Assembly (NCBI GenBank): GCA_002280475.1
Contig: NCEB01000002.1
Span: 1-64,000, forward strand
Length of the DNA: 64,000 bases
Direction of reading: 5' to 3'
Origin: Brevundimonas subvibrioides
GTDB taxonomy: Bacteria > Pseudomonadota > Alphaproteobacteria > Caulobacterales > Caulobacteraceae
The notes beneath the pieces are model-generated. The model worked only from the letters and a program-made list of their open reading frames with translations. It was not told where the DNA came from and ran no database searches. Both the position numbers and the translations under genes were made by a program. Shown here one piece after another: positions 26,616-35,342 of this stretch. Positions within the stretch are counted from its first letter, which is position 1. The number at the start of each line of letters is the position of its first letter.

Positions 26616-27062
26616 TCAGGCGTTTTCCCAGTGCTGGCGGCTGCCCATGCTGACGGGGCGGCCCGCGCGCTCGTCGAGGCGAAGGATCAGCTGGCGGAAA
26701 TCCTCGGCCTCGCCGGGACCGCGCAGGAGGCGCAGCGACCTGATGATGCGGGTGATCCGCAGGTGGTTGTGATCCTGGGCCACCCGCCAGTGGCCGTTGG
26801 ACTGATAGAAGGCCGCCATCCGGTCGGTGCCGGCCGCCAGCGCGATCTGGGCCAGGCCGGAAGCGTGGATCGCCTGAACGTCGTCGGCCGTCAGGACCGG
26901 GGCGCGGCGGTTGGCGCCGGACGGCTGATCGAGGGGGAAGAGCCACTGGATGAAGTCGTGGGTGGTCTCGATCTGCTGGTCGGACATGGCCACGACCTCG
27001 AAGACGTTGCGGCCCGCCTCGTCGTCGCCGGCGCCCTTGAGGAAATCGACGATCGCGCTCAT
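26616..27062 (-). CDS. Opioid growth factor receptor (OGFr)-like domain protein
   Basis: A 148-residue soluble protein. The core segment IETTHDFIQWLFPLDQPSG, then NRRAPVLT, matches the conserved OGFr N-terminal domain, first named in animals but also found in many proteobacteria. The role of bacterial members is unknown. There is no signal peptide or membrane helix. It converges with topoisomerase IB, with tdh 106 bases downstream-in-map on the same strand. No partner gene is evident. Confidence 0.8.
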   Translation of the reverse strand: MSAIVDFLKGAGDDEAGRNVFEVVAMSDQQIETTHDFIQWLFPLDQPSGANRRAPVLTADDVQAIHASGLAQIALAAGTDRMAAFYQSNGHWRVAQDHNHLRITRIIRSLRLLRGPGEAEDFRQLILRLDERAGRPVSMGSRQHWENA

Positions 27063-27168
27063 CGGCGCGACCGGACGGTCGTCCGGACCTCCGCGATGGA
27101 ATCAGTCCCGAGCCCCATGATGCGGGGTGGTCGGGGATCGCCGTTACGAGGTCAAGCCCGGGGGACGA

Positions 27169-28221
27169 TCAGGCGGCCTTGTCCCAGTCCAGCACGACCT
27201 TGCCCGACTGGCCCGAGCGCATCGCCTCGAAGCCCTCGGCATAGCGGTCGTAGGGCAGGGTGTGGGTGATGAGGGGCGTCAGGTCCAGGCCGGCCTTCAA
27301 GAGGCCCAGCATCTTCCGCCAGGTCGTGAACATCTCGCGGCCGTAGACGCCCTTGATGGTCAGGGCCTTGAGGATGATCGCGCCCCAGTCGGTCTCCATG
27401 GGCCGGGACGGAATGCCCAGCATGGCCATGCCGCCGCCCATGATCAGGGTGTCGACGCACTGTTTGAAGGCGATGGGCGACCCCGACATCTCCAGCGCCA
27501 CGTCGAAGCCGACCTTGAGCCCCAGCTCGTGCATGACGTCGTGCAGGTCCTCGCGGGTGGTGTTCACGGTGCGGACGCCCGGCGCGACCCTGGCCCCCAG
27601 CTCCAGCCGGAAGTCGTTGATGTCGGTCAGGACGACGGTGCGGGCGCCGGCGTGGCGCGCCACGGCTGCCGCCATCATGCCGATGGGACCGGCGCCGGTG
27701 ACCAGGACGTCTTCGCCCAGCAGGTCGAACTGTTGCGCCGTGTGGACCGCGTTGCCGAAGGGGTCGAGGATCGAGCCGATCTCGTAGGGCACGTCCTCGG
27801 GCAGCTCGATCACGTTGAAGGCCGGGGCCACGACGTATTCGGCGAAGCCCCCCTGGCGGTTCACCCCGATGCCGCGCGTGGCGGGGTCGAGGTGGAAATG
27901 GCCCGCGCGGGCGGCCTCGGAGTTCAGGTCGATGACGTGGCCCTCGACCGAGACGCGCTGGCCGACCTTCAGCCGGCGATCCACGTCCTTGCCGATGTGG
28001 ACGATGTCGCCACTGAACTCGTGGCCCGTGATCATCGGGACCGGCACGTTCTTCTGGGACCACTCGTCCCAGTTCCAGATGTGGATGTCGGTGCCGCAGA
28101 CCGCCGCGCGCCGGACCTTGATGAGCACGTCCTCGGGTCCTGCCTCGGGGATGGGGGCGTCGATCAGGTCGAGGCCGATCTCGGGCCGCATCTTGGCCAG
28201 GGCCTTCATGGTGGTGGTCAT
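27169..28221 (-). CDS. tdh: L-threonine 3-dehydrogenase, structural-zinc cysteines replaced
   Basis: Oxidises L-threonine to 2-amino-3-ketobutyrate with NAD+, feeding Kbl. It is a 350-residue medium-chain dehydrogenase with the catalytic zinc residues visible in AVCGTDIHIWNWDEW and ITGHEFSG, and the NAD fold in VLVTGAGPIGMMAAAV. In E. coli Tdh four Cys in the lobe after EGH bind a structural zinc. The aligned stretch here (VIDLNSEAARAGHFHLD) has none of them, with length kept. The start overlaps the kbl stop as ATGA, so the genes are translationally coupled. Confidence 0.94.
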   Translation of the reverse strand: MTTTMKALAKMRPEIGLDLIDAPIPEAGPEDVLIKVRRAAVCGTDIHIWNWDEWSQKNVPVPMITGHEFSGDIVHIGKDVDRRLKVGQRVSVEGHVIDLNSEAARAGHFHLDPATRGIGVNRQGGFAEYVVAPAFNVIELPEDVPYEIGSILDPFGNAVHTAQQFDLLGEDVLVTGAGPIGMMAAAVARHAGARTVVLTDINDFRLELGARVAPGVRTVNTTREDLHDVMHELGLKVGFDVALEMSGSPIAFKQCVDTLIMGGGMAMLGIPSRPMETDWGAIILKALTIKGVYGREMFTTWRKMLGLLKAGLDLTPLITHTLPYDRYAEGFEAMRSGQSGKVVLDWDKAA

Positions 28222-29414
28222 GCAATAACTCCCAGTTCCTTGCCGGCCGTCGTGAACGCCGCGACCGCTTGATCGATATGTTCGAAGGTATGCGCCGCCG
28301 ACATCTGGGTGCGGATGCGGGCCTGGCCGCGCGGCACGACGGGGAACGAAAACCCGATGACATAGACGCCGAGTTCCAGCATGCGGGCCGCCATGGTCTG
28401 GGCCAGCTTGGCGTCGCCCAGCATCACCGGAATGATCGGGTGCTGGCCGGGCAGGAGGTCGAACCCGGCGGCCTGCATCGCGCCCCGGAAGCGCTCGGCG
28501 TTGGCGAACAGCTGGGCGCGGAGCGCATCGCCCTCGGGACCCTGGGCGATGCGGATCGCCTCGAGGCTGGCCCCGCAGACGGACGGGGCGAGGGCGTTGG
28601 AGAAGAGGTAGGGGCGCGCCCGCTGCTTCAGCAGTTCGACGACCGGCCTGGTCGCGCAGATGAAGCCGCCCATGGCCCCGCCCAGGGCCTTGCCGAAGGT
28701 GCCGGTGACGAAATCGACCTTGACCCCGCAATGGGCGTAGGAGCCGCGACCCTGCGGTCCGAGGAAGCCCGTGGCGTGGCAGTCGTCGACCATGACGAGC
28801 GCGCCGTACTGGTCGGCGAGCGTCCTGATCTGGTCCAGTTTGGCGATATAGCCGTCCATGGAAAACGCGCCGTCGGTGGCGATGATGATGTCGCGCGCGC
28901 CGTCGGCCCGGGCCTGCTTCAGCTGGGCCTCCAGATCGGCCATGTCGGAGGTGGCGAAGCGATAGCGTTTGGCCTTGCAGAGCCTGACGCCGTCGATGAT
29001 CGAGGCGTGGTTCAGGCTGTCCGAGACGATGGCGTCCTCGGCCCCGAACAGGGGCTCGAACAGGCCGCCGTTGGCGTCGAAGGCGGCGGCGAACAGGATG
29101 GTGTCCTCAAAGCCGAGATAGTCGGCGATGGCGCGCTCGAGCTCCTTGTGGATATCCAGGGTGCCGCAGATGAAGCGCACCGAGGCCGTTCCGCCGCCCC
29201 AGCGTTCGGTGGCGGCATTTGCGGCGTCGACGATGCGCTGATCGCCGCCGAGGCCCAGATAGTTGTTGGCGCAGAAGTTCAGCACGCTGCGACCGCCGAC
29301 CTGGATCACCGGGCCCTGGCGCGACTGGATCACCCGTTCGGGCTTGGTCAGGCCCTGGGCGTCGATGTCGGCGAGTTCGGCGGCGACACGGTCATGAAAG
29401 GCGGCTGTCTGCAT
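28218..29414 (-). CDS. kbl: Glycine C-acetyltransferase (2-amino-3-ketobutyrate CoA ligase)
   Basis: A 398-residue PLP enzyme that splits 2-amino-3-ketobutyrate with CoA into glycine and acetyl-CoA. Visible signatures are CANNYLGLGG near the N-terminus, DDCHATGFLGPQGRG, and the PLP lysine in TGTFGKALGGAMGG. It belongs to the same alpha-oxoamine synthase family as the HemA at 53043. It is the first gene of the kbl-tdh operon. The acs gene nearby could use or regenerate acetyl-CoA, but it is on the other strand. Confidence 0.96.
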   Translation of the reverse strand: MQTAAFHDRVAAELADIDAQGLTKPERVIQSRQGPVIQVGGRSVLNFCANNYLGLGGDQRIVDAANAATERWGGGTASVRFICGTLDIHKELERAIADYLGFEDTILFAAAFDANGGLFEPLFGAEDAIVSDSLNHASIIDGVRLCKAKRYRFATSDMADLEAQLKQARADGARDIIIATDGAFSMDGYIAKLDQIRTLADQYGALVMVDDCHATGFLGPQGRGSYAHCGVKVDFVTGTFGKALGGAMGGFICATRPVVELLKQRARPYLFSNALAPSVCGASLEAIRIAQGPEGDALRAQLFANAERFRGAMQAAGFDLLPGQHPIIPVMLGDAKLAQTMAARMLELGVYVIGFSFPVVPRGQARIRTQMSAAHTFEHIDQAVAAFTTAGKELGVIA

Positions 29415-29453
29415 GGGCCGCCTCTTAGACCCTGGCCGGGGACGATGAAAGCG

Positions 29454-30344
29454 TCAGGTCGACGCCGGAGGGGCCGCGACCTCCTCGGTCGCCCGCAGCG
29501 GATTGACGCGGATGCGGCCACCGCAGGGCGTCAGGGCCAGGGGTGTCGTCATGGCCGAGGCGTCGCCCGCGATGCGAATGCTGATCCGCGCGGCCGAGGG
29601 GCAACTGGTCTGGCCCTCGGCCTCGTTCGGCACGACATTCCAGGCGATGTCGAAATAGGCTCGGCCGCCTGCGGGAACGGCGACGGGCGTCGCTGTGCCA
29701 GGGTTCTGGTCGGAGCGGACGGTGGACAGCGGGCGACCCTGGGTGTCCAGCAGCGACACCGCCGGATAGCCGGACACGGCGCAGGGCGTCGCCCCGGTGT
29801 TGGTCAACCCGAAGACCTGGGCCCGGTTGCCGGCACCGGCGTCGGCGGTCTCGACCGACAGCCGCAGGTCGGCGACCCGGCAGGGCGTGGCGACCGCGCC
29901 CGTGGTCGACGCCGGGTCGGACCCCGGCGGCGGCAGGTCGGGGTTGGCGGATGGGCGGCTGCAGGTCTCGAGCACGGTCGTGCCGACCTGATCGTTGGGG
30001 CCGATGCGGCTGAGGGTGGCGTTCTCCTGGCCGTTTCGGCTGGCCGTCCACCACTCGAGGCCCGAGCCGACGTAGCGCGCGCCGCTGCCCGAGGGCGCGA
30101 TCCGCAAGGTGTAGGCCTGGCCCCGCCAGGTGATTTGGGCGGTCTCGGTGTCGGGATACTGGACCTGGATGGCCTGGTCGCTCTGGCAGGCATAGGCGAT
30201 GGGCGGGGGCAGGGGGCCTGTCGGGGCGGCGACGGGGGTGACCGGCGGCGCGACCACGGCGGGGGTCTCTTCGGTGCCCTGGCCGCAGGCGGATAGGGCG
30301 AAGGCGCCCATCAGGGCGACGGCGAGCGGACGGTGGCTGGTCAT
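29454..30344 (-). CDS. Lipoprotein with MliC-like and DUF4232 domains
   Basis: A 296-residue predicted lipoprotein; lipobox LSAC gives Cys20. After a Pro-rich linker, residues 50-115 (YACQSDQAIQVQYPDTE, SGARYVGSGLEWW) match the MliC fold, whose members inhibit C-type lysozyme. Residues 150-285 (PCRVADLRLSVE through CGGRIRV) look like DUF4232, with four Cys likely to form disulfides. A lysozyme-inhibitor role is inference; the joined architecture is less common. The start is ATG 30344, with AAGGGGGA upstream. It is divergent from acs. Confidence 0.78.
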   Translation of the reverse strand: MTSHRPLAVALMGAFALSACGQGTEETPAVVAPPVTPVAAPTGPLPPPIAYACQSDQAIQVQYPDTETAQITWRGQAYTLRIAPSGSGARYVGSGLEWWTASRNGQENATLSRIGPNDQVGTTVLETCSRPSANPDLPPPGSDPASTTGAVATPCRVADLRLSVETADAGAGNRAQVFGLTNTGATPCAVSGYPAVSLLDTQGRPLSTVRSDQNPGTATPVAVPAGGRAYFDIAWNVVPNEAEGQTSCPSAARISIRIAGDASAMTTPLALTPCGGRIRVNPLRATEEVAAPPAST

Positions 30345-30459
30345 GGCGATCCCCCTTGAATGCCTCAGCTTAACGCGGTTCGGCGGCAATGGCTCCGCTT
30401 GACGGTGGCGCTTGGCCAGTGGCGCTGCGTCCGGTTAGGGTTCCGGCCAAGGAGCCCTC

Positions 30460-32391
30460 ATGATCGATCGCGACCTCTATCCCGTCTCGCCGGAGTGGGC
30501 GGCCCGGGCCCATATGAACCGCGAGGCCTATGAGGCCGCCCGCGTCGCGGCGCGCGAGACGCCGGAGGCCTTCTGGGCGGAGCAGGCGCGGCGTCTGGAC
30601 TGGATCACACCGCCGACGGTCATCAAGGACGTGTCGTTCGACAAGGACGACTTCCGCATCCGCTGGTTCGCCGACGGGGCTCTGAACGTCTGTTTCAACT
30701 GCGTGGATCGTCACCTGCCGGAGCGGGCGGACCAGATGGCCATCCTGTGGGAGGGCGACGAGCCGGACCAGTCGGGCGGCCTGACCTATGTCGAGCTGCA
30801 CCGCGAGGTGTGCCGGATGGCCAATGTGCTGAAATCACTGGGGGTCAAGAAGGGCGACCGGGTGACGATCTACCTGCCCATGATTCCGGCGGCGGCGGTG
30901 GCCATGCTGGCCTGCGCGCGGATCGGGGCGATCCATTCGGTGGTGTTCGGCGGGTTCAGTCCCGACAGCATCGCCGGGCGGATCGAGGACTGTGGATCCA
31001 GGCTGGTCATCACCGCCGACGAGGGCCTGCGGGGCGGCAAGCGGGTGCCGCTGAAGGCCAATGTCGACGCGGCGCTGGAGAAGGTGGCGGTCGAAACGGT
31101 GCTGGTCATCAGCCACACGAACGCCGACGTGCCGATGACCGGCGGTCGGGACTTTCGCTACGGTGAGCTGAAGCAAGGCGTTTCGGACGACTGTCCGTGC
31201 GAGCCGATGAACGCCGAGGACCCGTTGTTCATCCTCTACACCTCGGGCTCGACGGGTAAGCCCAAGGGAGTGCTGCACACCACGGGCGGATACCTGTTCT
31301 GGGTCAGCTGGACGCATGAACTGGTGTTCGACTATCGGCCCGGAGAGGTGTTCTGGTGCACGGCGGACGTGGGCTGGGTGACCGGCCACAGCTACGTCGT
31401 CTATGGCCCCCTGGCCAATGCGGGCACGACGCTGATGTTCGAGGGCGTGCCCAACCATCCGACCGTCAGCCGGGTCTGGGAGGTGGTGGACAAGCACAGG
31501 GTCGAGATCTTCTACACGGCGCCCACGGCGCTGCGGGCGTTGATGCGCGAGGGCGACGACCCGGTGAAGGCGACGAGCCGGGCGAGCCTGCGGCTGCTGG
31601 GGACTGTCGGAGAGCCGATCAATCCGGAGGCCTGGCGGTGGTATCACGAGGTGGTCGGTGAGAGCCGGCTGCCGATCGTGGATACCTGGTGGCAGACCGA
31701 GACGGGGGGCGTGCTGGTCTCGCCCCTGCCGGGCGCGACCGACCTGAAGCCGGGATCGGCGACGCGGCCCCTGCCCGGGGTCGAGCTTCAGCTGGTCGAT
31801 GCCGAGGGTGGGGTGCTGGAGGGCGCGACGAGCGGCAACCTGGTCATCACCGACAGCTGGCCCGGGCAGATGCGGACGGTCTGGGGCGATCCCCAACGGT
31901 TCTTCGACACCTATTTCAGCGCCTATCCGGGCAAGTATTTCACGGGCGACGGTTGCCGCCGGGACGAGGACGGCGACTACTGGATCACCGGCCGCGTCGA
32001 CGACGTGATCAATGTCTCGGGCCACCGGATGGGAACCGCCGAGGTCGAGAGCGCCCTGGTCCTGCACCCGGACGTGGCCGAGGCGGCGGTCGTCGGGTTT
32101 CCGCACGACATCAAGGGCCAGGGCATCTACGCCTATGTCACCCTGAACGCCGGGGTCGAGGCGACCGAGGCCCTGCGCGCCGATCTGGTCAGGCACGTCC
32201 GGGCCGAGATCGGGCCCATCGCGGCCCCCGATGTGATCCACTGGGCCCCGGGCCTGCCCAAGACCCGATCGGGCAAGATCATGCGGCGCATCCTGCGAAA
32301 GATCGCCGAGGGCGAGACGGGCGCGCTGGGCGACACCTCGACCCTGGCCGATCCGGCCGTGGTCGAGGCCCTGGTGGCCGGGCGAGGCTGA
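30460..32391 (+). CDS. acs: Acetyl-CoA synthetase (AMP-forming)
   Basis: A 643-residue acyl-adenylate enzyme that activates acetate to acetyl-CoA, the normal length for Acs. Core motifs are [15 protein letters not shown] (ATP loop), [26 protein letters not shown] and the terminal [14 protein letters not shown] with the lysine that is regulated by acetylation. It begins [18 protein letters not shown]. It stands as a single gene with its promoter in the 115 bases after the divergent lipoprotein gene. Confidence 0.97.
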   Translation: MIDRDLYPVSPEWAARAHMNREAYEAARVAARETPEAFWAEQARRLDWITPPTVIKDVSFDKDDFRIRWFADGALNVCFNCVDRHLPERADQMAILWEGDEPDQSGGLTYVELHREVCRMANVLKSLGVKKGDRVTIYLPMIPAAAVAMLACARIGAIHSVVFGGFSPDSIAGRIEDCGSRLVITADEGLRGGKRVPLKANVDAALEKVAVETVLVISHTNADVPMTGGRDFRYGELKQGVSDDCPCEPMNAEDPLFILYTSGSTGKPKGVLHTTGGYLFWVSWTHELVFDYRPGEVFWCTADVGWVTGHSYVVYGPLANAGTTLMFEGVPNHPTVSRVWEVVDKHRVEIFYTAPTALRALMREGDDPVKATSRASLRLLGTVGEPINPEAWRWYHEVVGESRLPIVDTWWQTETGGVLVSPLPGATDLKPGSATRPLPGVELQLVDAEGGVLEGATSGNLVITDSWPGQMRTVWGDPQRFFDTYFSAYPGKYFTGDGCRRDEDGDYWITGRVDDVINVSGHRMGTAEVESALVLHPDVAEAAVVGFPHDIKGQGIYAYVTLNAGVEATEALRADLVRHVRAEIGPIAAPDVIHWAPGLPKTRSGKIMRRILRKIAEGETGALGDTSTLADPAVVEALVAGRG

Positions 32392-32480
32392 GCGACGCCA
32401 TCCGAAACATGACGGAAACGTAATGCGGCATGGTCGCGCTGTCCTCCTAGGGTGCGCGCCGAAATCTGGAGAATGACCCC

Positions 32481-34130
32481 TTGACCCTGCGTGGACTGTT
32501 CGGCGGCGCGGCCGCCCTGGTGCTGATAGCGAGCGCGGGCCTGGCCCAGGCGCAGGACTTCACCGCCGAGCGGCTGTCGGAAAGCATCCGCACGATCTCG
32601 TCCGATGAGTTCCAGGGCCGTTATCCGGGCACCGAGGGCGAGCGGCTGACCCTGGCCTGGCTGCAGGCCCAGTACGAGGAGATGGGTCTTCAGCCCGGTG
32701 GTCCGGACGGCCAGTGGCTGCAGGTCGTCGACCTGAAGCGCTATACCCCGGTCGAGGGCGCGGCTTCGGCCAGCTGGACCGGGCCGGACGGCACCGTCCA
32801 TCCGCTGACCATCGGCCAGGACATCGCCCTGCGCGCCGTCTCGAACGACGGTCGGGCCAGCGTCGAGAACGCCGGCCTGGTGTTCGCGGGTTACGGCATC
32901 CATGCGCCCGAGCGCGGCTGGGACGACTACGGCGACATCGACGTGCGCGGCAAGATCGTCATGGTCGTCGGCGGAGAGCCGACAGCCGAGGCCGTCACCG
33001 AGCGGTTCAACGGGGCCTATGCGACCCACTATCAATCGGCGGCCTTCAAGTCCGACGAGGCCTTCCGTCGCGGCGCCGTGGGCATCATCACCGTCTTCAC
33101 CGTGCCCGCCAGCGATCCCAACTGGCAGCGCGCGGCCCAGTTCAACAATCGCCAGCGCACCCTGACGCCGGGCGCGGCGGATCTGGAAGTCTCGGGCGGC
33201 ATCAACATGGACGTGGCGCATAGCCTGGCCATGGCGGCGGGTCTGGGCAACGAGGTGCTGACCTCGCTCCAGAGCGGTGAGTTCAAGGCGGTCGAACTGC
33301 CGGGCGTGACCCTGTCGGTCGCGACCGAAGAGACCATCGACACCCTGCGCACCCACAACCTGCTGGCCAAGATCGAGGGGACCACCCATCCGGACGAGGT
33401 CATCGTCTATTCCGCGCACTGGGATCACGTCGGCGTCGGTGCGGATCACGTCAGCCCGGTCTCGACGACCGAGGACAACATCTACAACGGGGCCTGGGAC
33501 AACGCCTCGGGCACCGTCGGCATCGTCGAGATGGCCCGCCAGCTGTCGGCCGCGCCGCGCGCCGAACGCACCTTCGTCTTCGCCCATATGGCGGCCGAGG
33601 AGATGGGCCTGCTGGGGGCCTATGCCTATACGGCCGACCCGGTCTATCCGCTGGCCAAGACGGTGGCCGACATCAACATCGACATGCTGCCCCTGTCGCC
33701 CCCCACGCGCGACGTGGCCATCTTCGGCCAGGGTCAGAACGATCTGGAGGACCGGCTGGCGGTTCTGGCCGAGTCCGAGGGCCGCTACGTCGGCGGTGAC
33801 GGCATGCCCGAACAGGGCTTCTACTATCGTTCGGACCACTTCCCGTTCGCGCGGGCAGGCGTGCCGGCCCTGATGACCTGGCATGGCTGGGACTGGGACG
33901 AGGGTGGCCGCGAGGCCGGCGAGGCGGCGTGGAAGGCCAAGTTCGCCGCCGACTATCACCGTCCGTCCGACGAGTGGTCCGAGGACCTCGACTTCCGTTC
34001 GGCGGTGGAGAATCTGACGCTGCTCTATCGGCTGGGTCTGGAACTGGCCAACAGCAGCGACTGGCCCGGCTGGAAGCCGATGTCGGAGTTCGGCAGCGTG
34101 CGGGAACGGACGGCCGGCGAGCGTCAGTAG
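32481..34130 (+). CDS. Exported M28-family zinc peptidase
   Basis: A 549-residue peptidase, paralogous to the one at 12662 (similar opening, LSESIRTISSDEFQGRYPGT). A signal peptide ends near residue 23 (GLAQAQD). The zinc site appears as SAHWDHVGVG, WDNASGTVGIVE and AEEMGLLG, with the last His in FYYRSDHFPFARAGVP. The start is TTG 32481 with GGAG 9 bases before; no in-frame ATG is near. It is monocistronic, and a 31-base-arm palindrome follows. Confidence 0.9.
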   Translation: MTLRGLFGGAAALVLIASAGLAQAQDFTAERLSESIRTISSDEFQGRYPGTEGERLTLAWLQAQYEEMGLQPGGPDGQWLQVVDLKRYTPVEGAASASWTGPDGTVHPLTIGQDIALRAVSNDGRASVENAGLVFAGYGIHAPERGWDDYGDIDVRGKIVMVVGGEPTAEAVTERFNGAYATHYQSAAFKSDEAFRRGAVGIITVFTVPASDPNWQRAAQFNNRQRTLTPGAADLEVSGGINMDVAHSLAMAAGLGNEVLTSLQSGEFKAVELPGVTLSVATEETIDTLRTHNLLAKIEGTTHPDEVIVYSAHWDHVGVGADHVSPVSTTEDNIYNGAWDNASGTVGIVEMARQLSAAPRAERTFVFAHMAAEEMGLLGAYAYTADPVYPLAKTVADINIDMLPLSPPTRDVAIFGQGQNDLEDRLAVLAESEGRYVGGDGMPEQGFYYRSDHFPFARAGVPALMTWHGWDWDEGGREAGEAAWKAKFAADYHRPSDEWSEDLDFRSAVENLTLLYRLGLELANSSDWPGWKPMSEFGSVRERTAGERQ

Positions 34131-34205
34131 AGCCCACACGCCGAGCACCCCGGCGAGATGAGGCTCTTTTCAGTGTCCTCGCGAACGCGGCAGTAGCCCC
34201 CACTT

Positions 34206-34326
34206 CCGTGCACCCCGGCGAAGGCCGGGGTCCAGATCGCGGACTCTTTGCTGACCGCTTGGCCACCAGGGGGAACTGCCGCAACCGAGTGCGCCTCTGG
34301 ACCCCGGCCTTCGCCGGGGTGCACGG
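34206..34326. repeat. Intergenic palindromic repeat with 31-bp perfect arms
   Basis: Arms at 34206-34236 and 34296-34326 are perfect inverse complements; each holds an inner hairpin CCCCGGCGAAGGCCGGGG. The element lies between the M28 gene and the DUF6607 gene and ends 7 bases from the latter's stop. A degenerate half copy (GAGCACCCCGGCGAGATGA) lies at about 34141. It may serve as a transcription terminator for both convergent genes. Confidence 0.85.
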
Positions 34327-34332
34327 AGATTA

Positions 34333-35310
34333 TCAAGGTGCCGCCGTCGATTCCGCGATCAGCGCCCGGGCCTGGTCCACGGCGGCCCCGGTCGTCACCG
34401 CGCCCTCGGCGATCTGATCGGCGAGGTTCATCAGGACCGGGCCGGTGATGGCCCCGGCCTGCGGTTCTTCCTCCAGACCGATGCCGCCGTGGCGCGCGAT
34501 GGTCTCGTCCCAGGCGGCGCGGACGGCGGCCCAGTAGTCGGCGGTCGCGGCCCAGTAGGCGTCGCCCGGCGCGGGGTCGTAGTCGGTCGAGACGCGGTAG
34601 GTGTTGACCACGTCCTCATGCACCACGGCGACCACGCCGGTGTCGTCGCCCTCGGCCGGGGCCAGCTTCAGATTGTCCTGGATATGGACCCAGCCGCCCG
34701 GCAGCAGGGCGTGGCGGTTGGTGCCGACGTAGCGGTCGTAGATCGGGTCGCGCGTGGCATCGCGGCGAGCCAGGGGACGGGCGGTCGGATCGCTGGTCCA
34801 CTGGACCAGGCCCTGCTCATGGCTCCAGCGGCCGACGCCGCCGTAGCGGGGACTGTCGTCGGTCTGCCAGACGGTCTGGGACCAGGCCCCGGCGCGGGTG
34901 CCAGCCGGAACCTCGCTCACCACCCAGCGGTTCGGTCCGGCATAGGTCAGGACGGTCGAGGGCTCATAGGTCCAGTCCTGGCGCCAGTGTTTGATGACCA
35001 GGGTCTGGCCTTCGTGCTCCATGACCAGGGTGTGCTGCAGGACGATGTGGCGGCCGGTGTCCTCGACGACGCGGACGTTCTCGAATCCGCTCGAGGTTTT
35101 GGGCTCCAGCGGGTCGTACCCGGGGCGGAAGGAGACGGTCTCGCGCATGTCGAAGCGCACGCGGTAGTCGCCGACCTGGGCCAGGATGGCCTGTCGGTCG
35201 CGCTCGAAGGCGGCGGCCTCGGCCTGGACCGGGGTCGGCTGGATGGCGGCGGCCCAGGCGGGCAGGGCGGGGGTCGTCATCAGCACGGCGGCGATCATAA
35301 GACTGCGCAT
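34333..35310 (-). CDS. Exported DUF6607 family protein
   Basis: A 325-residue secreted protein with a signal peptide (MRSLMIAAVLMTTPALPAWA, 20 residues). The segment RVRFDMRETVSFRPGYDPLEPKTS, quoted in part, and HTLVMEHEGQTLVIKHWRQ with DWTYEPS match the DUF6607 pattern. The function is unknown, but the gene lies 32 bases after a haem-type TonB-dependent receptor on the same strand, so a part in haem or iron uptake is likely. The start ATG 35310 has AGAGAGG upstream. Confidence 0.8.
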   Translation of the reverse strand: MRSLMIAAVLMTTPALPAWAAAIQPTPVQAEAAAFERDRQAILAQVGDYRVRFDMRETVSFRPGYDPLEPKTSSGFENVRVVEDTGRHIVLQHTLVMEHEGQTLVIKHWRQDWTYEPSTVLTYAGPNRWVVSEVPAGTRAGAWSQTVWQTDDSPRYGGVGRWSHEQGLVQWTSDPTARPLARRDATRDPIYDRYVGTNRHALLPGGWVHIQDNLKLAPAEGDDTGVVAVVHEDVVNTYRVSTDYDPAPGDAYWAATADYWAAVRAAWDETIARHGGIGLEEEPQAGAITGPVLMNLADQIAEGAVTTGAAVDQARALIAESTAAP

Positions 35311-35342
35311 CGGAACCTCTCTGGCTTTGCGAAGGGGGCGCG

